Notes: generated by a model from the sequence alone, not told the origin. DNA of 64,000 nt from Dioszegia crocea (GCA_001600615.1 BCKK01000002.1:3254809-3318808); one strand, 5' to 3'. Counted from the stretch's first letter, positions 50,101 to 61,712 are shown. A program made the numbers and translations.

Positions 50101-52528
50101 TCAAGGCAGATCCCAAGCTGCCCGATATGCCGAGGCCGCTCTGGCTATTCTCCGCGCGGACCGGAAGCTCGCAACTGCCAACGTCAACCTACTTGTGCAG
50201 GTATCATCGGCGGCGAGCTTTGCCCGAGACACATTGGATCTTCCCTCCGGCGGTAGGGGGTTCTTCTCACCAACCACCGATCAGAGCCTACTGCAGGATT
50301 ACATCCGCGGGGCAGACGGTACCCTTTCCTTTGCCCTTGCCGAACTCGATGACACTACTCTTGCTTGGCATCAATCAGCAGTCAGCGCACTTTCGGCCAA
50401 AACCTCCCCAACGGACTTCCTCCAGGAGCTCTTGGTCACTTTGAGAAACGACACCAGCAGCGACGTGCCTCCCCGCATCCTTCGCGATGTGCTCAGCCGA
50501 CAATTCAGGCAAAGCGGGGCTGGTATCCCGGAGGCAGAAGTATGGCTGGCTTTCGCTCTTACGATTATGGAGAAATGTGAGTCCACGATCAACTTTGCTG
50601 ATTCCAGCCACCCCATTCTTTATCGCCATCATACTCGCAGTGAAACCCCTTTTGCTCGATTCGGAACGATTCCAGATCGCGCAAAATCGACTCGCCTCGT
50701 ATCTCACCTCAATCAAGCCATCCCAGGCTGCAGAGCTGGGAATTCCTGCCCTCCGCCGTCTGCTGGCGTCTGCCCCCCCTGCAGATGCGCCATCGGTGTT
50801 CCTCCCTCAGCAAAGGGCAATTTTCGTTTTGCGACATGTCGGATCGTGGCTCACGTCCGATGAAGACTTTGACGAAAGCATGGAGGTGTACGTCGCCCAA
50901 CTGTATGCTGCATTGGCTCCGGTGGTGCAAGACGTCGGAGGGGCTCATTGGGACGGAATATTCGACCTAATTGAGAGTGGGCTAGAGGTGAGTCAAGCTT
51001 GGACGCGCTGACTCCAGTCTGCAACCATGGACGACATCTCGACCCATTGCCTCTTGTATCAGTGCTTGGTGCTACTGCAACAAGTGAGAGACCTCGCTTC
51101 CGCCAACAAAGCTCTGCGCGGTCTTTGGGTGGGGAAGGATCACCAATTAGGACTCGTCATCAAGCTCTTCCTGCAGTGTCGTAAATGTAAGCCAGATCCA
51201 CCCGTCGCTGATGAGCAGCCGATAGTACTCCTCTCCGATTGATCCACGCCGCCATCCTAGATCTGTTACAGGACGTACCCAACAAAGCAATCGACGCTGC
51301 GGACATCAATGAGTTGTGTGATCTTCTTCGCTTATCGTCCTCGACCGCCGTCCAAAACACAGCTTACAATATCCTGTCGCGAGTGATCAAGGCTCGCACG
51401 ATGGGCTTGGTGCTTGATGTTGAGGCCACGGTCGAGGATGGCCAAGGTGGAAAGGAAATCTCGCTACCTATTGGCCTAATCGAAATTGTTGGCGGCCAGG
51501 TGGACTGTTTCGATGCAGCAGTCTCTACAGTTCTGGCCCAACTTCTCGGATGGATGGCAGTCCTAGACCACTTTGAAGATGCTGTAAGTTTTTCAAAGAA
51601 TCAGCTGATGTCAGTCACGAACTCTTCGCTGGGCATATTTGGATCAGATCAATTCGACAAGGCTACTGGAGGCCGGCCTCGTCCCCATGTTATTCGCTAT
51701 GCTGGGCGTGACGGAAGTTGGGTCTTGGAATTTCCCGGCCAGCCAGTTTGGTATCGACGAATTCTACATGAGGCGTGAGTCAAGTCCTGAGCCCACTGAC
51801 GTCAGTACTCGAACCTGAAGAGCTACCCGATCTGGCCCCACTCGCTTCACACATCTTCTACCGCGCTCTCACAACCCTCCCTACCGCCATGCGCACATAC
51901 TACGAGTCTCTAAAAGATCGCCAGCTGAGCATGTCCATGCTCAACTTCACCGCACGACACTACAGCCCTGTCATTATACGCCACGAGTTTTCTGCCCTAC
52001 GACAACCAGCTGCTCTAGCACTTTTGACGGAAGAGGGATTGAACGTGCGCATCGCCCAAGGCGGAGGGGCCACAGTCGCCGCCGGTACCGGGTCGTCCGA
52101 GGCTATCGCAAGCTACGTCGTCGATGAGCAGCCCATGGAGATTGGGATCCGGTTGCCAGCCGAGTTTCCGCTGCGAGGAGTGGAGATACGCGATCTGAAG
52201 CGGGTTGGCGTTCCGGAAAACAAATGGAGGGGCTGGTTGATGAGCGTGCAACAGACCATCACATCGCGGAATGGGTTGATATTGGAGGCGTTGACGGTGT
52301 TCAAGAAGAATGTTTCCTTGCATTTTGAGGGGGTCGTGGAGTGCGCCATTTGCTATTCGTAAGTCCATCTACGAACGATCTGACCCTAGAATTATCTCTC
52401 TTACCGATCGAACCCTGCCGACTAAGCCTTGTCGCACTTGCAAGAATAGATTCCACGCAAGTTGCCTATTCAAGTGGTTCAATTCGAGCCACTCGTCTAG
52501 CTGTCCCATGTGCCGAGCGTTATTCTAG
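47104..52528 (+). CDS. LTN1: Listerin E3 ubiquitin ligase (ribosome quality control)
   Basis: Ltn1/Rkr1 ubiquitinates nascent chains stuck on 60S subunits. Start [20 protein letters not shown] is a basic tail. The conserved N-terminal domain follows: [35 protein letters not shown]. The middle is about 1,400 residues of HEAT-like helices with acidic low-complexity segments (Asp/Glu run encoded near 48,380-48,450). The C-terminal RWD-like region precedes the [32 protein letters not shown] joined across a 33-nt intron to [39 protein letters not shown]. This is the C4HC3 RING-CH variant of listerin, placed at the extreme C-terminus as expected. TAG at 52526-52528. About 13 exons. Not CDC48-adaptor or Rqc1: RING and N-domain decide. 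Confidence 0.93.
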
Positions 52529-52619
52529 ATTTATGCATGAAGGCTGGTTGTCGAGCCGGCGTGTGTCGGGGCGCCTCTGTAGTGCGAGCTGTCTCGGATC
52601 GTATCTTTCCGCACAGAAT

Positions 52620-53251
52620 CTAGCCCTTGCGCTTGCTGTTCTTCCTCTTTCTCTTCCGCCCGTCCGTCTCCTCCTCCTCTTTAGCACCGTCCTGCAAGTC
52701 GTCGTCCGTATTGGCCTGTCTTTGCTTTGCCTGTGTGAATTGATGCTACGCCATCAGCGTGAGACTATGACAGACCCACTTCTCTATATTTGGCAAGGTA
52801 AATCTTCAACACCTCTTCGTAATTGTCAAACCCCAACGCCCGCATTGAGGTGAGGATATCCTCCCCATTGATGGTCTTACGCTTCTCGTTCAGAGTTTTG
52901 TCGGCAGCTTCACTCGTCTGGATCATCAGCGACAGCGTGACTTTCAAAACTCACAATGAAGGCAATGTACTCCGAGACACACTCTTGCACACACTCCTTG
53001 GCTTCCTTGGATACCTTCGCCGTTGGCGGTAGAGCGTTCTTCATGATTCGGGCGACATTGGCGATCTTTCTGTCAGTTGGAACGGCAGCACAACTCACCG
53101 GTAGCCACCGATCCTGCTCCCTGAACTCGTCGACCTGGGCATCGGTAAAGGGCTCGAGCTCCCGGAGCGGCTCTGCGCTTGGCAGTGCGGTCGATCCCGA
53201 TGGCGCGAGGCCTCGTAAGTTGAAGCCCAGGTCGTTCATGAGAGTAGACAT
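52620..53251 (-). CDS. HAP3: CCAAT-binding factor subunit NF-YB / Hap3
   Basis: Histone-fold subunit of the HAP/NF-Y complex that binds CCAAT boxes; in fungi it controls respiration, iron and morphogenesis genes. Start [20 protein letters not shown], then REQDRWLP joined across an intron to [57 protein letters not shown] and [20 protein letters not shown]. These are the NF-YB DNA-binding and NF-YC-pairing residues; GFDNY and KRKTINGED are diagnostic and exclude Dr1 and H2B. The short tail is acidic then basic, ending [12 protein letters not shown], probably a nuclear signal; TAG at 52620-52622. Four introns, the last 50 nt. At about 150 residues it is a compact version. Confidence 0.93.
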
Positions 53252-53493
53252 GAAGTACAGACGCAAAGAGCGGGGCACCAAAAGCTCGTAAATACGCGCC
53301 GGACCACCGGCCGGCCGGTCGCGAGAGGTTGCCACTGTACCTTCAAACCAGCTTCAAAGGCACCATGCCAGCGTCGGAGCGATTCTGCCAAGTAGGGTTC
53401 TGAACTGATCTTGACATCCGACGAACGGTTTGACGCAAAACGATGCAACACCGAGCCCTGACTGACACAGAACTCACAGGGGCCGCAAGGGGC

Positions 53494-53498
53494 AAAAA
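53494..53498 (-). terminator. RNA polymerase III T-run after tRNA-Pro
   Basis: Five consecutive T on the minus strand, four bases past the discriminator base of the tRNA, the usual Pol III stop. Confidence 0.7.
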
Positions 53499-53502
53499 CT
53501 GA

Positions 53503-53591
53503 GGGGCTTAGGGAGATTCGAACTCCCGATCTCAACTATTTTTCGTCCATGGCGCCCAAAAGTTGCGGGTTAACCACTCCCCAATAAACCC
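53503..53591 (-). tRNA. tRNA-Pro (UGG anticodon), with a 16-nt intron
   Basis: Minus strand: acceptor GGGTTTA pairs with TAAGCCC, discriminator C. The D arm is GGGG-AGTGGTTA-ACCC, the anticodon stem CAACT/AGTTG, and the T arm GGGAG-TTCGAAT-CTCCC. The anticodon loop with the canonical intron position (between 37 and 38) reads TTTGGG + 16-nt intron + T, i.e. TTTGGGT, identical to the loop of yeast tRNA-Pro(UGG), with G37 present. The intron CGCCATGGACGAAAAA should be cut by tRNA splicing endonuclease. Variable loop AGATC. Mature length 73 nt. Internal A and B boxes are intact. It lies between HAP3 and phosphoketolase. Confidence 0.93.
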
Positions 53592-53781
53592 CACACGTGA
53601 GTTCTAAACTTGGCAGGAATTGCGTATACAAACAAACAGCCGCCGGCCAGAGGGACCCGCCGAAAAATCATTGTCTAGCGTAGCTTTGAGCTTAAACTTG
53701 GGCTGCGGGTCCACTGGTGCAGCTGATCAAATCTATTCATCCGCGTCTATATAGTGTATACGTTCCTAGCATAAATAAGGC

Positions 53782-56714
53782 CTACTCGGCATCCGGGATC
53801 TGCCCACACCATTCAGGGTCCTCCCCATGCTCTATCGTGTACTTCTCATGCTCCCTCAGCTGGTGCTTCCAGAAACTACCCAGCTCATGCGCCTTGACCC
53901 CGATAGCGTGGTTGGGCTGCGCAGCCGTCACCCTCTGCACCGCCAGGTCCGAGATGGTGAATCGCGACGTGTTGTTGAGTCGGAGCATTGACCAGGGAGT
54001 CGTCGTCGTCCCTTCCTCAATATACCCAAGCACATCGAACCGAGATCGGCCAACGTGTGTCTTGCGAGAGAAGAGCAGACCGGCAATGTCCTTGGGGTAA
54101 CCGTGGAAGTTGACAATGACGGGTTTATCGGTGGTGAACAGCGAAGCGAAAGCTTCTTGGGAGAGTGCATGAGGGTGAGTGCCGACTTCTCCGAGGATGA
54201 GGAGGTCGTTGATGTTGACGACTCGAACGCGTAGACCTTGCTTGCGCAAGATGGCGGACGCGGCGATGATCTCGAATGTGACCTCGACACCGCACCCGAC
54301 GAGGACGACATCGGGGTTGATGCCGTTATCGGTAGAGTACCGAGTCCAGACGGACGCGCCTGCGATGCAATGACGCTCGGCCTCATCGACGGAGAGCCAG
54401 GTGATGGTGGGGTTTTTAGAACCAACGATGAGACTGATGTCTGGAGTCAGCTATGATCTTTCGGTAACTCACTGTTCTTGGCTCGAAGGCAGTGGGAAAT
54501 CGTGCTGACGCTGGTGTTGGCATCGGCAGGAAGGTAGATCCTCGCCAGGTTGCGCGGGAGCGAGATGAAGGATCCAAGTAGCCCGGGGTTCTGATGCGAG
54601 TAGCCTAAGATTAGCAAAATTTCACCACAACTCACCGTTGTGCTCCTGTCGCCAGAGGGTACTGGTTTCAATGTACGTCAACCCGGCAATGTCCCCTCTC
54701 CACTTGGTTTCGAGTGCCATCTTGACAAATTTGGCGTACTGCTCGATCATGGTCGTGACGATGCCGAGGAAACTGCACGTCAGCTAGAGCCGGACGTTAA
54801 GCGAAGAGACATACCTTTCGTAAGAGGGGAACAGGGCATGACGTCCGGTCAAAGTGTAACCTTGCATCCAGCCCTGGAGGGTGTGCTCAGACAGCATCTC
54901 GATGACCCTACCACCGTTGTTGGCGGTTTCAGGATCCCACTGGAAGTTGCGGTGGGTGATCTCGAAAGCAGCGTCGAGCTTGTTGGAGGTGAGCTCATCG
55001 GGTGAGAAGATGCGGAAAGAGTCTGGGTTCATTTCGACAACGGTCTTGACAAATCCTCCGACACTGATGTCAGCTCAATCTTCCTCAGACTTACGCTTTC
55101 ATATTGGACATCTCATTGCCCTGCTCGGTGCCGTATTCCTTCCAGTCTGGCGTCTTCAACGCCTGCAATCCCTTGTATGTCCAATCCACCATACCCATCC
55201 GCTTCTCCTGGTCGCTGGGGATGATCCGAAGGGCCTTGTCGGTGATCAGAGCTTTTGCTCCGAGAGTAGAATCGTGCGCCGCAGAGTGGCTCGAGTCAGT
55301 GCTGTTGAAGATTTCGTGGGGTTTGTACGAGTTGAGCCATTCTTCGAGAAGCTTGAATTCATCTTCATCGGTCGCGGCCAAAGGTAGAGGGACTGGTGTC
55401 AGCTCTGTACAGACGTTCACATACCTTGGTGGGCCCTCCAGCTGCCTTCGATGGCGTTACCGTTCATTTTCCTTGGTCCGGACCAACCCTTTGGACTTCG
55501 GAGTACGATCATTGGCCATCTTGGCTTGGTGATGGGTTGGCCTGATCGAGCAGCCTTTTGAATCTTTTTTATCTCGGACAATGCCCAGTCCATACTGGCG
55601 GCCATGTCGACGTTTATCGCCTCATCAGACTTGGGGTCAGAAGAGTCGCTTCCATACTCGACGATCCGGACTTGGTAGCCGTAGCCGGTGAAGAGGCATG
55701 CCAGCTCGAGGTCGTCCATGGTGCCAGTGATGGTGCGCTCGCCGATCTAAAGTTAGCCGTGATGATTGGTCGACTTACCTTGTAGCCGTTGGCGTGGAGA
55801 ATTGGGATGACCGCGCCGCTTTCTTTGGGATCGAGGTACTGTTGTCAGTCATGGCGACAGAACGTACGTACCTTGTGGGCATGCCAAGCGGCGGCAGTAG
55901 GTCCAGTCTCTGATTCTCCGTCTCCAATCACAGCGACAGTGATAGCGTTGGGCTTGTCCATGACACTACCGTAGGCCACGGCAAGACAATAACCAAGCTC
56001 TCCACCTTCGTGTATCGCGCCGGGTGTCTCCGCGTTGACCTGAAGTTCAGCCCAGTACTTCGAGTACACTCACATGAGAAGGGAATCCTCCGGGCATGGA
56101 GAAGGCCCTCAAGAACGCCTCAGTTCCCTCAACGCTCATCGGGTACTCGGGGTAGAATCGAGTGATGGAACCCTCCATAAAGAGTGTAGCGAGTAGGGCT
56201 GGGGCTCCGTGACCGGGCTGTAAAGTCAGTGTTTGCTTGAAGTCGGTACGTACTCCTGTCAAGAAGATGAAGGTAGGGCAATNCTGCTCCTCTTGATGTT
56301 TGGTGATGAGATAGTTGGTGTGAGCGTAGGCAAAGTTAAGACCGGGGCAAGTACCCCAGTGACCTAGCAATCGCCGCTTGATGTGATCCTGCTGAAGTGG
56401 GTCTCGGAGAAGAGCGTTGCTTCGTAGGAAAATCTGATGTTAGTCTGATCGCTAAAGGACCTACCATCGCTGCAGCTCTACGACATCAGCCTCAATCACG
56501 GACTCTTCGCACGTTGTACTCACAGATAGTTGGCAACTCGCTGGAATGCCATCAACCCTTCAAGGTCGAAATCTTTGCTGCCCTTGAGGGCCTTGATTTC
56601 ATCATCGAGGTTGACGAGGAGCTTTGAGACTTCAGAAGGGAGGGAAGACGCCTTGGGAGGTGTGACTGCGTCGAACTTTGTCGCTGCAGAAGCAGCAAGA
56701 CCTGTAGTTGCCAT
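53782..56714 (-). CDS. Xylulose-5-phosphate / fructose-6-phosphate phosphoketolase
   Basis: Thiamine-diphosphate enzyme that splits xylulose-5-P (or fructose-6-P) with phosphate into acetyl-P plus an aldose phosphate. Start [20 protein letters not shown], then [45 protein letters not shown] and the substrate/TPP blocks [20 protein letters not shown] and [20 protein letters not shown]. Next come [55 protein letters not shown] and [12 protein letters not shown]. The C-terminal domain ends [13 protein letters not shown] at 53782. About 820 residues and a dozen small introns. One base at 56283 is N, making one codon (NAT: Asn, Asp, His or Tyr) undefined. The D-G-x-x-x-T-G-P pattern plus GHWGT excludes transketolase. 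Confidence 0.95.
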
Positions 56715-56765
56715 GTTGAGTGAGGAATGGGATGGATGGAGGGGAGGGGTATGTCGGGGGCTGGC

Positions 56766-56788
56766 TATATATATATATATATATATAT
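56766..56788. repeat. (TA)n microsatellite upstream of phosphoketolase
   Basis: About 11-12 TA units, 52 bp upstream of the phosphoketolase start. It may double as a TATA region and is probably length-variable between isolates. Confidence 0.85.
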
Positions 56789-57066
56789 CTTTCACTACTA
56801 TTACCAATGTGACTTTACTACAAATCCACGGCGGCCTGGAAGTCTGTCGACGTTGTCATGACATCAGGACCAATTACGGAATATCGCGGAATGCTGACCG
56901 GAGCATCTCGTAAGTTTCAGCCTGGCTAATCCGTGCGTCCCCTTTTCCGTGCCTGGCTGGCGCGCCTTTTGTTCGGTACGCTGGCAATACGCTGGTGGCA
57001 GATACTATCATCACCCTCATCACCCTCATCACCCTCAACACCCTCAACGCATCATCTCCAAACACT

Positions 57067-58276
57067 ATGGTAAGCTCAGATTCCCCGTACAGCTTTCCAC
57101 GCTCACTCCCTAGGCGGCTGTATCCAGTTACATACCCCTCTCACACCGTGGTCAATGGGCCGACCTCACCCCAATCCCCCAGAACGATGGCCCAAACCCG
57201 CTAGTCGCCATCATGTACTCACCAGAGTGTAAGCTTATGTTGTCGAGTAAACTGACAGATTAGACCGCGATGCGATGGACTATTTCCGAGCGATCTGTGC
57301 CTCGGGCGAGAAGTCCGAGCGAGCACTCGAATTGACAGAAACGATCATTCGCATGAACCCTGCACACTATACCGTGTGGCAGTACCGCATTGCGATCCTG
57401 CTGGAGCTCAAGAAGAACCTTGAAGAAGAGCTGGAGTTGATGAATGAGTTCGCAAGGGAGAATCTCAAGTCGTACCAGGTTTGGTGAGTACATGCAAAGT
57501 TCGCGCTGACGGGCAGGCACCATCGGCTACTCTTGATGACCCACATCTCTCCCGCCTCACCGCAGAAAGAGATCGACTATATTCACACTTCGCTCCTTCC
57601 TGATCCCAAGAATTATCACACCTGGGCATATCTACACTGGCTGTTCTCACATTTCCACACGCTCGGCCGGGTCACACCTGAGATGTGGAGTGACGAGCAG
57701 AGGTGGTGCGATGAGATGCTCAGGGTAGACGGAAGGAATAATTCGGCTTGGGGATGGAGATGGTTCTTGATGATTGGTCGACCAGAAGCTGGAGCTCTGG
57801 CAGATGAGGGACGCGGGGAGATGATGTGAGTTGGACAAGTGAATTTATGGCTCATCAGATACGCTCTGAAACAGATACATACCATTCCACACAACGTTTC
57901 TGCATGGAATTACCTTCGAGGGTGAGTAGAGTGACATCTATGCCGTGAATCTGTGCTCAAGCTGACTGTCAGGGTGCTCAAGCATTTCTCGCTACCCTTT
58001 GCTCCCGTCCTGCCCACATTACTGCCTTATATCGACCGCGCCGAGCTCGCCTCGCTTGCGCCGTCCACTGAAACAGCGACCGAACTGCCACAATGCGCAA
58101 ACTCTCTCCGACCCGAGACTCCGCTTCCGATATCTCATGCAGTGGAGTTCTTGGCAGATACTCTGGTGCAGAGAGGCCGACTGGGAGATGCCGCCACTGT
58201 ATTTGCCGCCTTGGGCGAGATGGACAAAATGAGAGCGGGCTACTGGGAATCGAGGAGAAGGGGATGTGCCGATTAG
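57067..58276 (+). CDS. RAM2: Protein farnesyl/geranylgeranyl transferase type I alpha subunit
   Basis: Shared alpha subunit of CAAX farnesyltransferase and geranylgeranyltransferase I, which prenylate Ras, Rho and pheromones. The first exon is just ATG (57067-57069); a 45-nt intron joins [20 protein letters not shown] and [15 protein letters not shown], the conserved N-terminal signature. PPTA repeats follow: [75 protein letters not shown] and [13 protein letters not shown]. The C-terminal half is helical, ending ESRRRGCAD at TAG 58276. Length of about 345 residues is normal. RabGGTase alpha is unlikely, since it carries extra C-terminal domains and a different N-terminus. Convergent with the arrestin-like gene, 107 bp between stops. 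Confidence 0.94.
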
Positions 58277-58383
58277 GGCCGCTGTGCAGCTTGGCCTAAT
58301 GTGTAAAAACGCGTTCATTGCTGTATGCTACTATAAAGGCTGCACGTGTGATATAATATGATAATGTTATGATATTGTCTGCT

Positions 58384-60396
58384 TCAGATCTGCTCCTTGC
58401 CTAGCCCGAACGCAAAACTCCCTTCGTCTTGCTCTCTCATCTCTCGTCCCTGCCGCACACCCGCGCTCGACGTCACAGGTCTCGCCCCCTCCATACCCGT
58501 TGCACGTGTAGACACCATCCGATCGAAAGGTACGAGGAAGGTCACGCCAGACAGAGGCAGTGGAACGGTTCCTTTGCCCTCTGCACCTGGACTCCCATTG
58601 TACGAGGGAAATGCGGAATGGGCGGGAGCGGTACGCGGTCGACGAGGGGCCCGATCATACTCTGGTACGGGAGGTAACCTCAATCCGAGTACATCGAGCG
58701 AGGGCAGGCTGGGACGGTCAACCTCGCGAGGGGGTAAATATGACATGCTGTCCGCAAATGGATTGGAAGGATGGAATGATGGTCGAAAGTGAGGGATGTC
58801 GTCGAGCTTGATCCTGCTTCGGCTTGGTTGCATCTCTTCCTCCTCAGATGTGGAGGTAGAGATACGCCGCCCCGAAGACTGGAACTGACGAATGATGGAC
58901 ATGTCAGGATACGCATCCGGGTGGGGCGGATGGGGGAAGGTGGTGTCGGTAAGGGAATAATCAGGCAAGGTGGGTGTATCAGAGGCGGATGTAGGAGATG
59001 GAGGGTGAATAAGGGTTGTGATGGGGAGTGCTGGCTTTGAATGTGGTCGGGAGGGAAATGCAAATGATATGGATTGGGGTTGTGGGACAGGATTGGACGG
59101 GAGAAGGATGGGCTTGACGCCATCAGAGGCCGGGATGATGATAGGGAGTGACGGTGAGGCTGACCGGTCGGGACGTAGTCGTGGTCGAGTGTCACGACCA
59201 ACGACGACGGGGTTGGATATGTCGGTCGTGCCTTCTTGCATGTACAAACCTCGTCTCGAGGACCTGTGTTTGCGTTTTGGGAGGGATGCCTTGGGATGCG
59301 CTTCGGCTTCGGCGGAAAGGAAGGAATGGGCGGCAGTCCGCTCAGCCAGGGACGAGCCAACAAGAATGATCGGTACGGGAGCGCATGTGATCTCCTTGAC
59401 CTTCGTCTTGGTCTTGAGGCTGACCTTGACCCGGCAGTCAAAGGTGGTCATTGTGACTTTGGTCTCCCCCGTCTCTCCCGCCTCCCATTTGCCTCCCCGC
59501 TTGGGCATTGTCCCCGTCAAAGACACCCAGTACATGCCTCCACTTCCTGGTACTGCCTCGTCGGTCGACATCTCCAAGACTTTGGAGGTGTGGATCATCG
59601 CCTCCTCGAGCTTTGCGTAGGGCTGAGGCGAGTTTGATCTACGCCAGCTATTGAAGCTGCGGTCTTTCCTATCGGATGTGTCGGGGAATGAGGAGTCGAT
59701 CAGTCGTGTCCGCCTCTCGATGACGAGAGTTGTGCGCCGGATGCTCGCAGAGGGGTCATCTGGCTTTACATGGAGGGAGATGGTGAAGGGGTCGCCGGGG
59801 CCGAAAGCACCGTGTGGAGGATTGAGGGATATTTGGGCGCCGGGCGTATGAACGGCAGAAGGAGGGGAAGGGGGAGGGATTGGGTGGGTGATGTAAGAAT
59901 GGATGTCGAGCAGGTATGTTTTGACGATCCGGCTGCCGACGTAAGGTATGGGTTTATGCTCGAAAGCAACCTGGAGCTGCCAGACCACCTTGAGATCCCT
60001 TGTCCACTGCGCGGATGCCGCCTCCATCGCCGCCTCGACCGGTATCATACTCTTGAATGGACTTGACCAGTCTCCAATGTCCTCATACTCCGCACTTCCT
60101 GCCGGTTCCCATAATCGCTTCGCCTTTTCCCAAAGCACAACTTCAACATCCGAGCCAATCGTCCGAGTCGCAACGCATCGCACGGTGACTGTAACTTGTC
60201 GAATGGGGAGGGAGGGGTAGAGAGGGGGAAGACGGGCGACAATTGTACCTTCAACTACGACAGGAGAAAGACCGAGGTAGCCTAAAGAAGTTAGCATTTG
60301 TGCGGTATGAACAGGATATAACCCACCTTGATGGGGGTAGAACCGGCCAAAGCCGGTGCTTCCACTGGCTTTGGGCAACAATCCTATCTCGAGCAT
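58384..60396 (-). CDS. Arrestin-like protein with long disordered tail
   Basis: The N-terminal ~350 residues look like an arrestin fold: SPVVVEGTIVARLPPLYPSL, QVTVTVRCVATRTIGSDVEV, a proline-rich joint, then PPHGAFGPGDPFTISLHVKP and TTLVIERRTRLID, followed by KVTMTTFDCRVKVSLKTKTK. Fungal relatives are adaptors for Nedd4/Rsp5-type ubiquitin ligases; I see no clear PPxY motif. The C-terminal ~300 residues are Ser/Pro-rich and low complexity (PPPSPPSAVHTPGAQI and similar), ending SFAFGLGKEQI. A 45-nt stretch (60287-60331) has a GTGGGT donor, GCTAAC branch and TTTAG acceptor, is a multiple of three and lacks stops; removing it gives the tighter join FYPHQ-GYLGLSP, so it is probably an intron. The true start may lie further upstream, as the frame stays open to about 60,435 (DFFHVGTN before the Met). 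Confidence 0.72.
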   Translation of the reverse strand: MLEIGLLPKASGSTGFGRFYPHQGGLYPVHTAQMLTSLGYLGLSPVVVEGTIVARLPPLYPSLPIRQVTVTVRCVATRTIGSDVEVVLWEKAKRLWEPAGSAEYEDIGDWSSPFKSMIPVEAAMEAASAQWTRDLKVVWQLQVAFEHKPIPYVGSRIVKTYLLDIHSYITHPIPPPSPPSAVHTPGAQISLNPPHGAFGPGDPFTISLHVKPDDPSASIRRTTLVIERRTRLIDSSFPDTSDRKDRSFNSWRRSNSPQPYAKLEEAMIHTSKVLEMSTDEAVPGSGGMYWVSLTGTMPKRGGKWEAGETGETKVTMTTFDCRVKVSLKTKTKVKEITCAPVPIILVGSSLAERTAAHSFLSAEAEAHPKASLPKRKHRSSRRGLYMQEGTTDISNPVVVGRDTRPRLRPDRSASPSLPIIIPASDGVKPILLPSNPVPQPQSISFAFPSRPHSKPALPITTLIHPPSPTSASDTPTLPDYSLTDTTFPHPPHPDAYPDMSIIRQFQSSGRRISTSTSEEEEMQPSRSRIKLDDIPHFRPSFHPSNPFADSMSYLPPREVDRPSLPSLDVLGLRLPPVPEYDRAPRRPRTAPAHSAFPSYNGSPGAEGKGTVPLPLSGVTFLVPFDRMVSTRATGMEGARPVTSSAGVRQGREMREQDEGSFAFGLGKEQI

Positions 60397-61064
60397 GTTT
60401 GTACCGACATGGAAGAAGTCAAGGATGGGGCGAAAGCACGCTGATTATATGGGTATGGATCGATAGGTATTGCTAGGTCGAGATTGATGTGAGACACGCC
60501 TGAATAGGCTCGAGCTGCTGTAGAGGTCGAGTGAGTAGCTTCGAAATTAGGAGGTGAAGGGGTGTCGGGCCCGGCGATCCAGTCGACAAGCTTAATGATG
60601 GTATGAAGTCGACGAAATGTATGAGTCAGGTCTCATGGTGAGGACAAAGTGAAAAAGGGGGCTCGCTCATTGGGCTCGTTGATTATGGATGATTCAACCT
60701 AGCTAGCGAAACTTCTCTACTGGCGCTAAGGCTAATAAATTACCGTTGCGAAGCCCATTTATCGTAACGGTGGGTATTCGGAGTACGTACTAAAGAGGCG
60801 TGGTCGCCAGGCACGATTGGCGCCATCTCTTTGTGCGCGTCCATGAGTGAGAGACTAAGAGCGGAAACGGTCAAAGGGAGACTCCCACAAGCGCTAATAA
60901 ATCATCCCTAGCTCAGGCACGGAGGCGGCACCAGTTATTGCCGGTGATCGACCAATTGACTTTCCGTTTCCAGCGGAAACCTTCCTTTTACGATCTTCGG
61001 CTATCGGACATACCTCTTCGGGCCCGACCGGCCAGTCTCGTTTTGCGATGCATACATGCCATCA

Positions 61065-61712
61065 ACATGGAGCAGGAAGTGATGGAAAGATATGAGAGGC
61101 AGCCATGCTTGATCAGAGCACCAGAATCAATCAGACGCTTCAGAAGACTCCATCGCCCCCATCGCCCCGTGCAGAACGTCGATCTTCTCCACATGTGGCT
61201 TCCGACGCCGCGTCAGGGCGACATTTTCACGTTGACGCCTCTTGCCTCATTTGCCGTAAGATCCTCATCGGGCCTCTTTTGTCAGCTTGTCCGCATTCTA
61301 TTTTATCCCTTTCGAGGATCGGACTTTGGCCAGTGGCGGTAGTCACTCCTTCCGCTCTGTCCGCATTTGTATGGTGATAGTTGAGGTATGCGGAACGGCG
61401 ATCACTCTGCAAAGCCACAAGCCTCTAGCACCACCCGGTAAAGTACTCATGGTGGCCGCACGGCTCATACGCGGAGTATACGCGTACATTCAGCCCGCTG
61501 CCTCTCGGCGTTGCAGTACGAATCCGGGATGGCATTTGATGAGTGCTGAGGCCAGGACTGTGCTCACATGTGACTGGACGAGAGACCGATGCTCCGATTT
61601 GGTTGGATATCTTGCCATAGCCATGAACATGCCGCACAAGCCGCAGAGTCATTACTCTCGCTGGAACACCAATGGGTGGCTTGCGAATCGCCGGAGAGTC
61701 CCCCGATATTAA
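61065..61712 (+). CDS. Doubtful small gene, function unknown
   Basis: Not recognised. A possible model starts MEQE at about 61065, splices to STRINQTLQKTPSPPSPRAE and SGRHFHVDASCLICR, and after a ~60-nt intron continues DRTLASGGSHSFRSVRICMV to VPRY before TAA at 61712. Codon use and composition are not convincing and no domain is visible. It may be chance open frame. Confidence 0.2.

Noticed and set aside
58680..59441. 253-codon minus-strand frame overlapping the arrestin-like gene in another frame
   Set aside because: Ser/Pro/His-rich alternative frame of a low-complexity region; the arrestin frame contains the recognisable domain.
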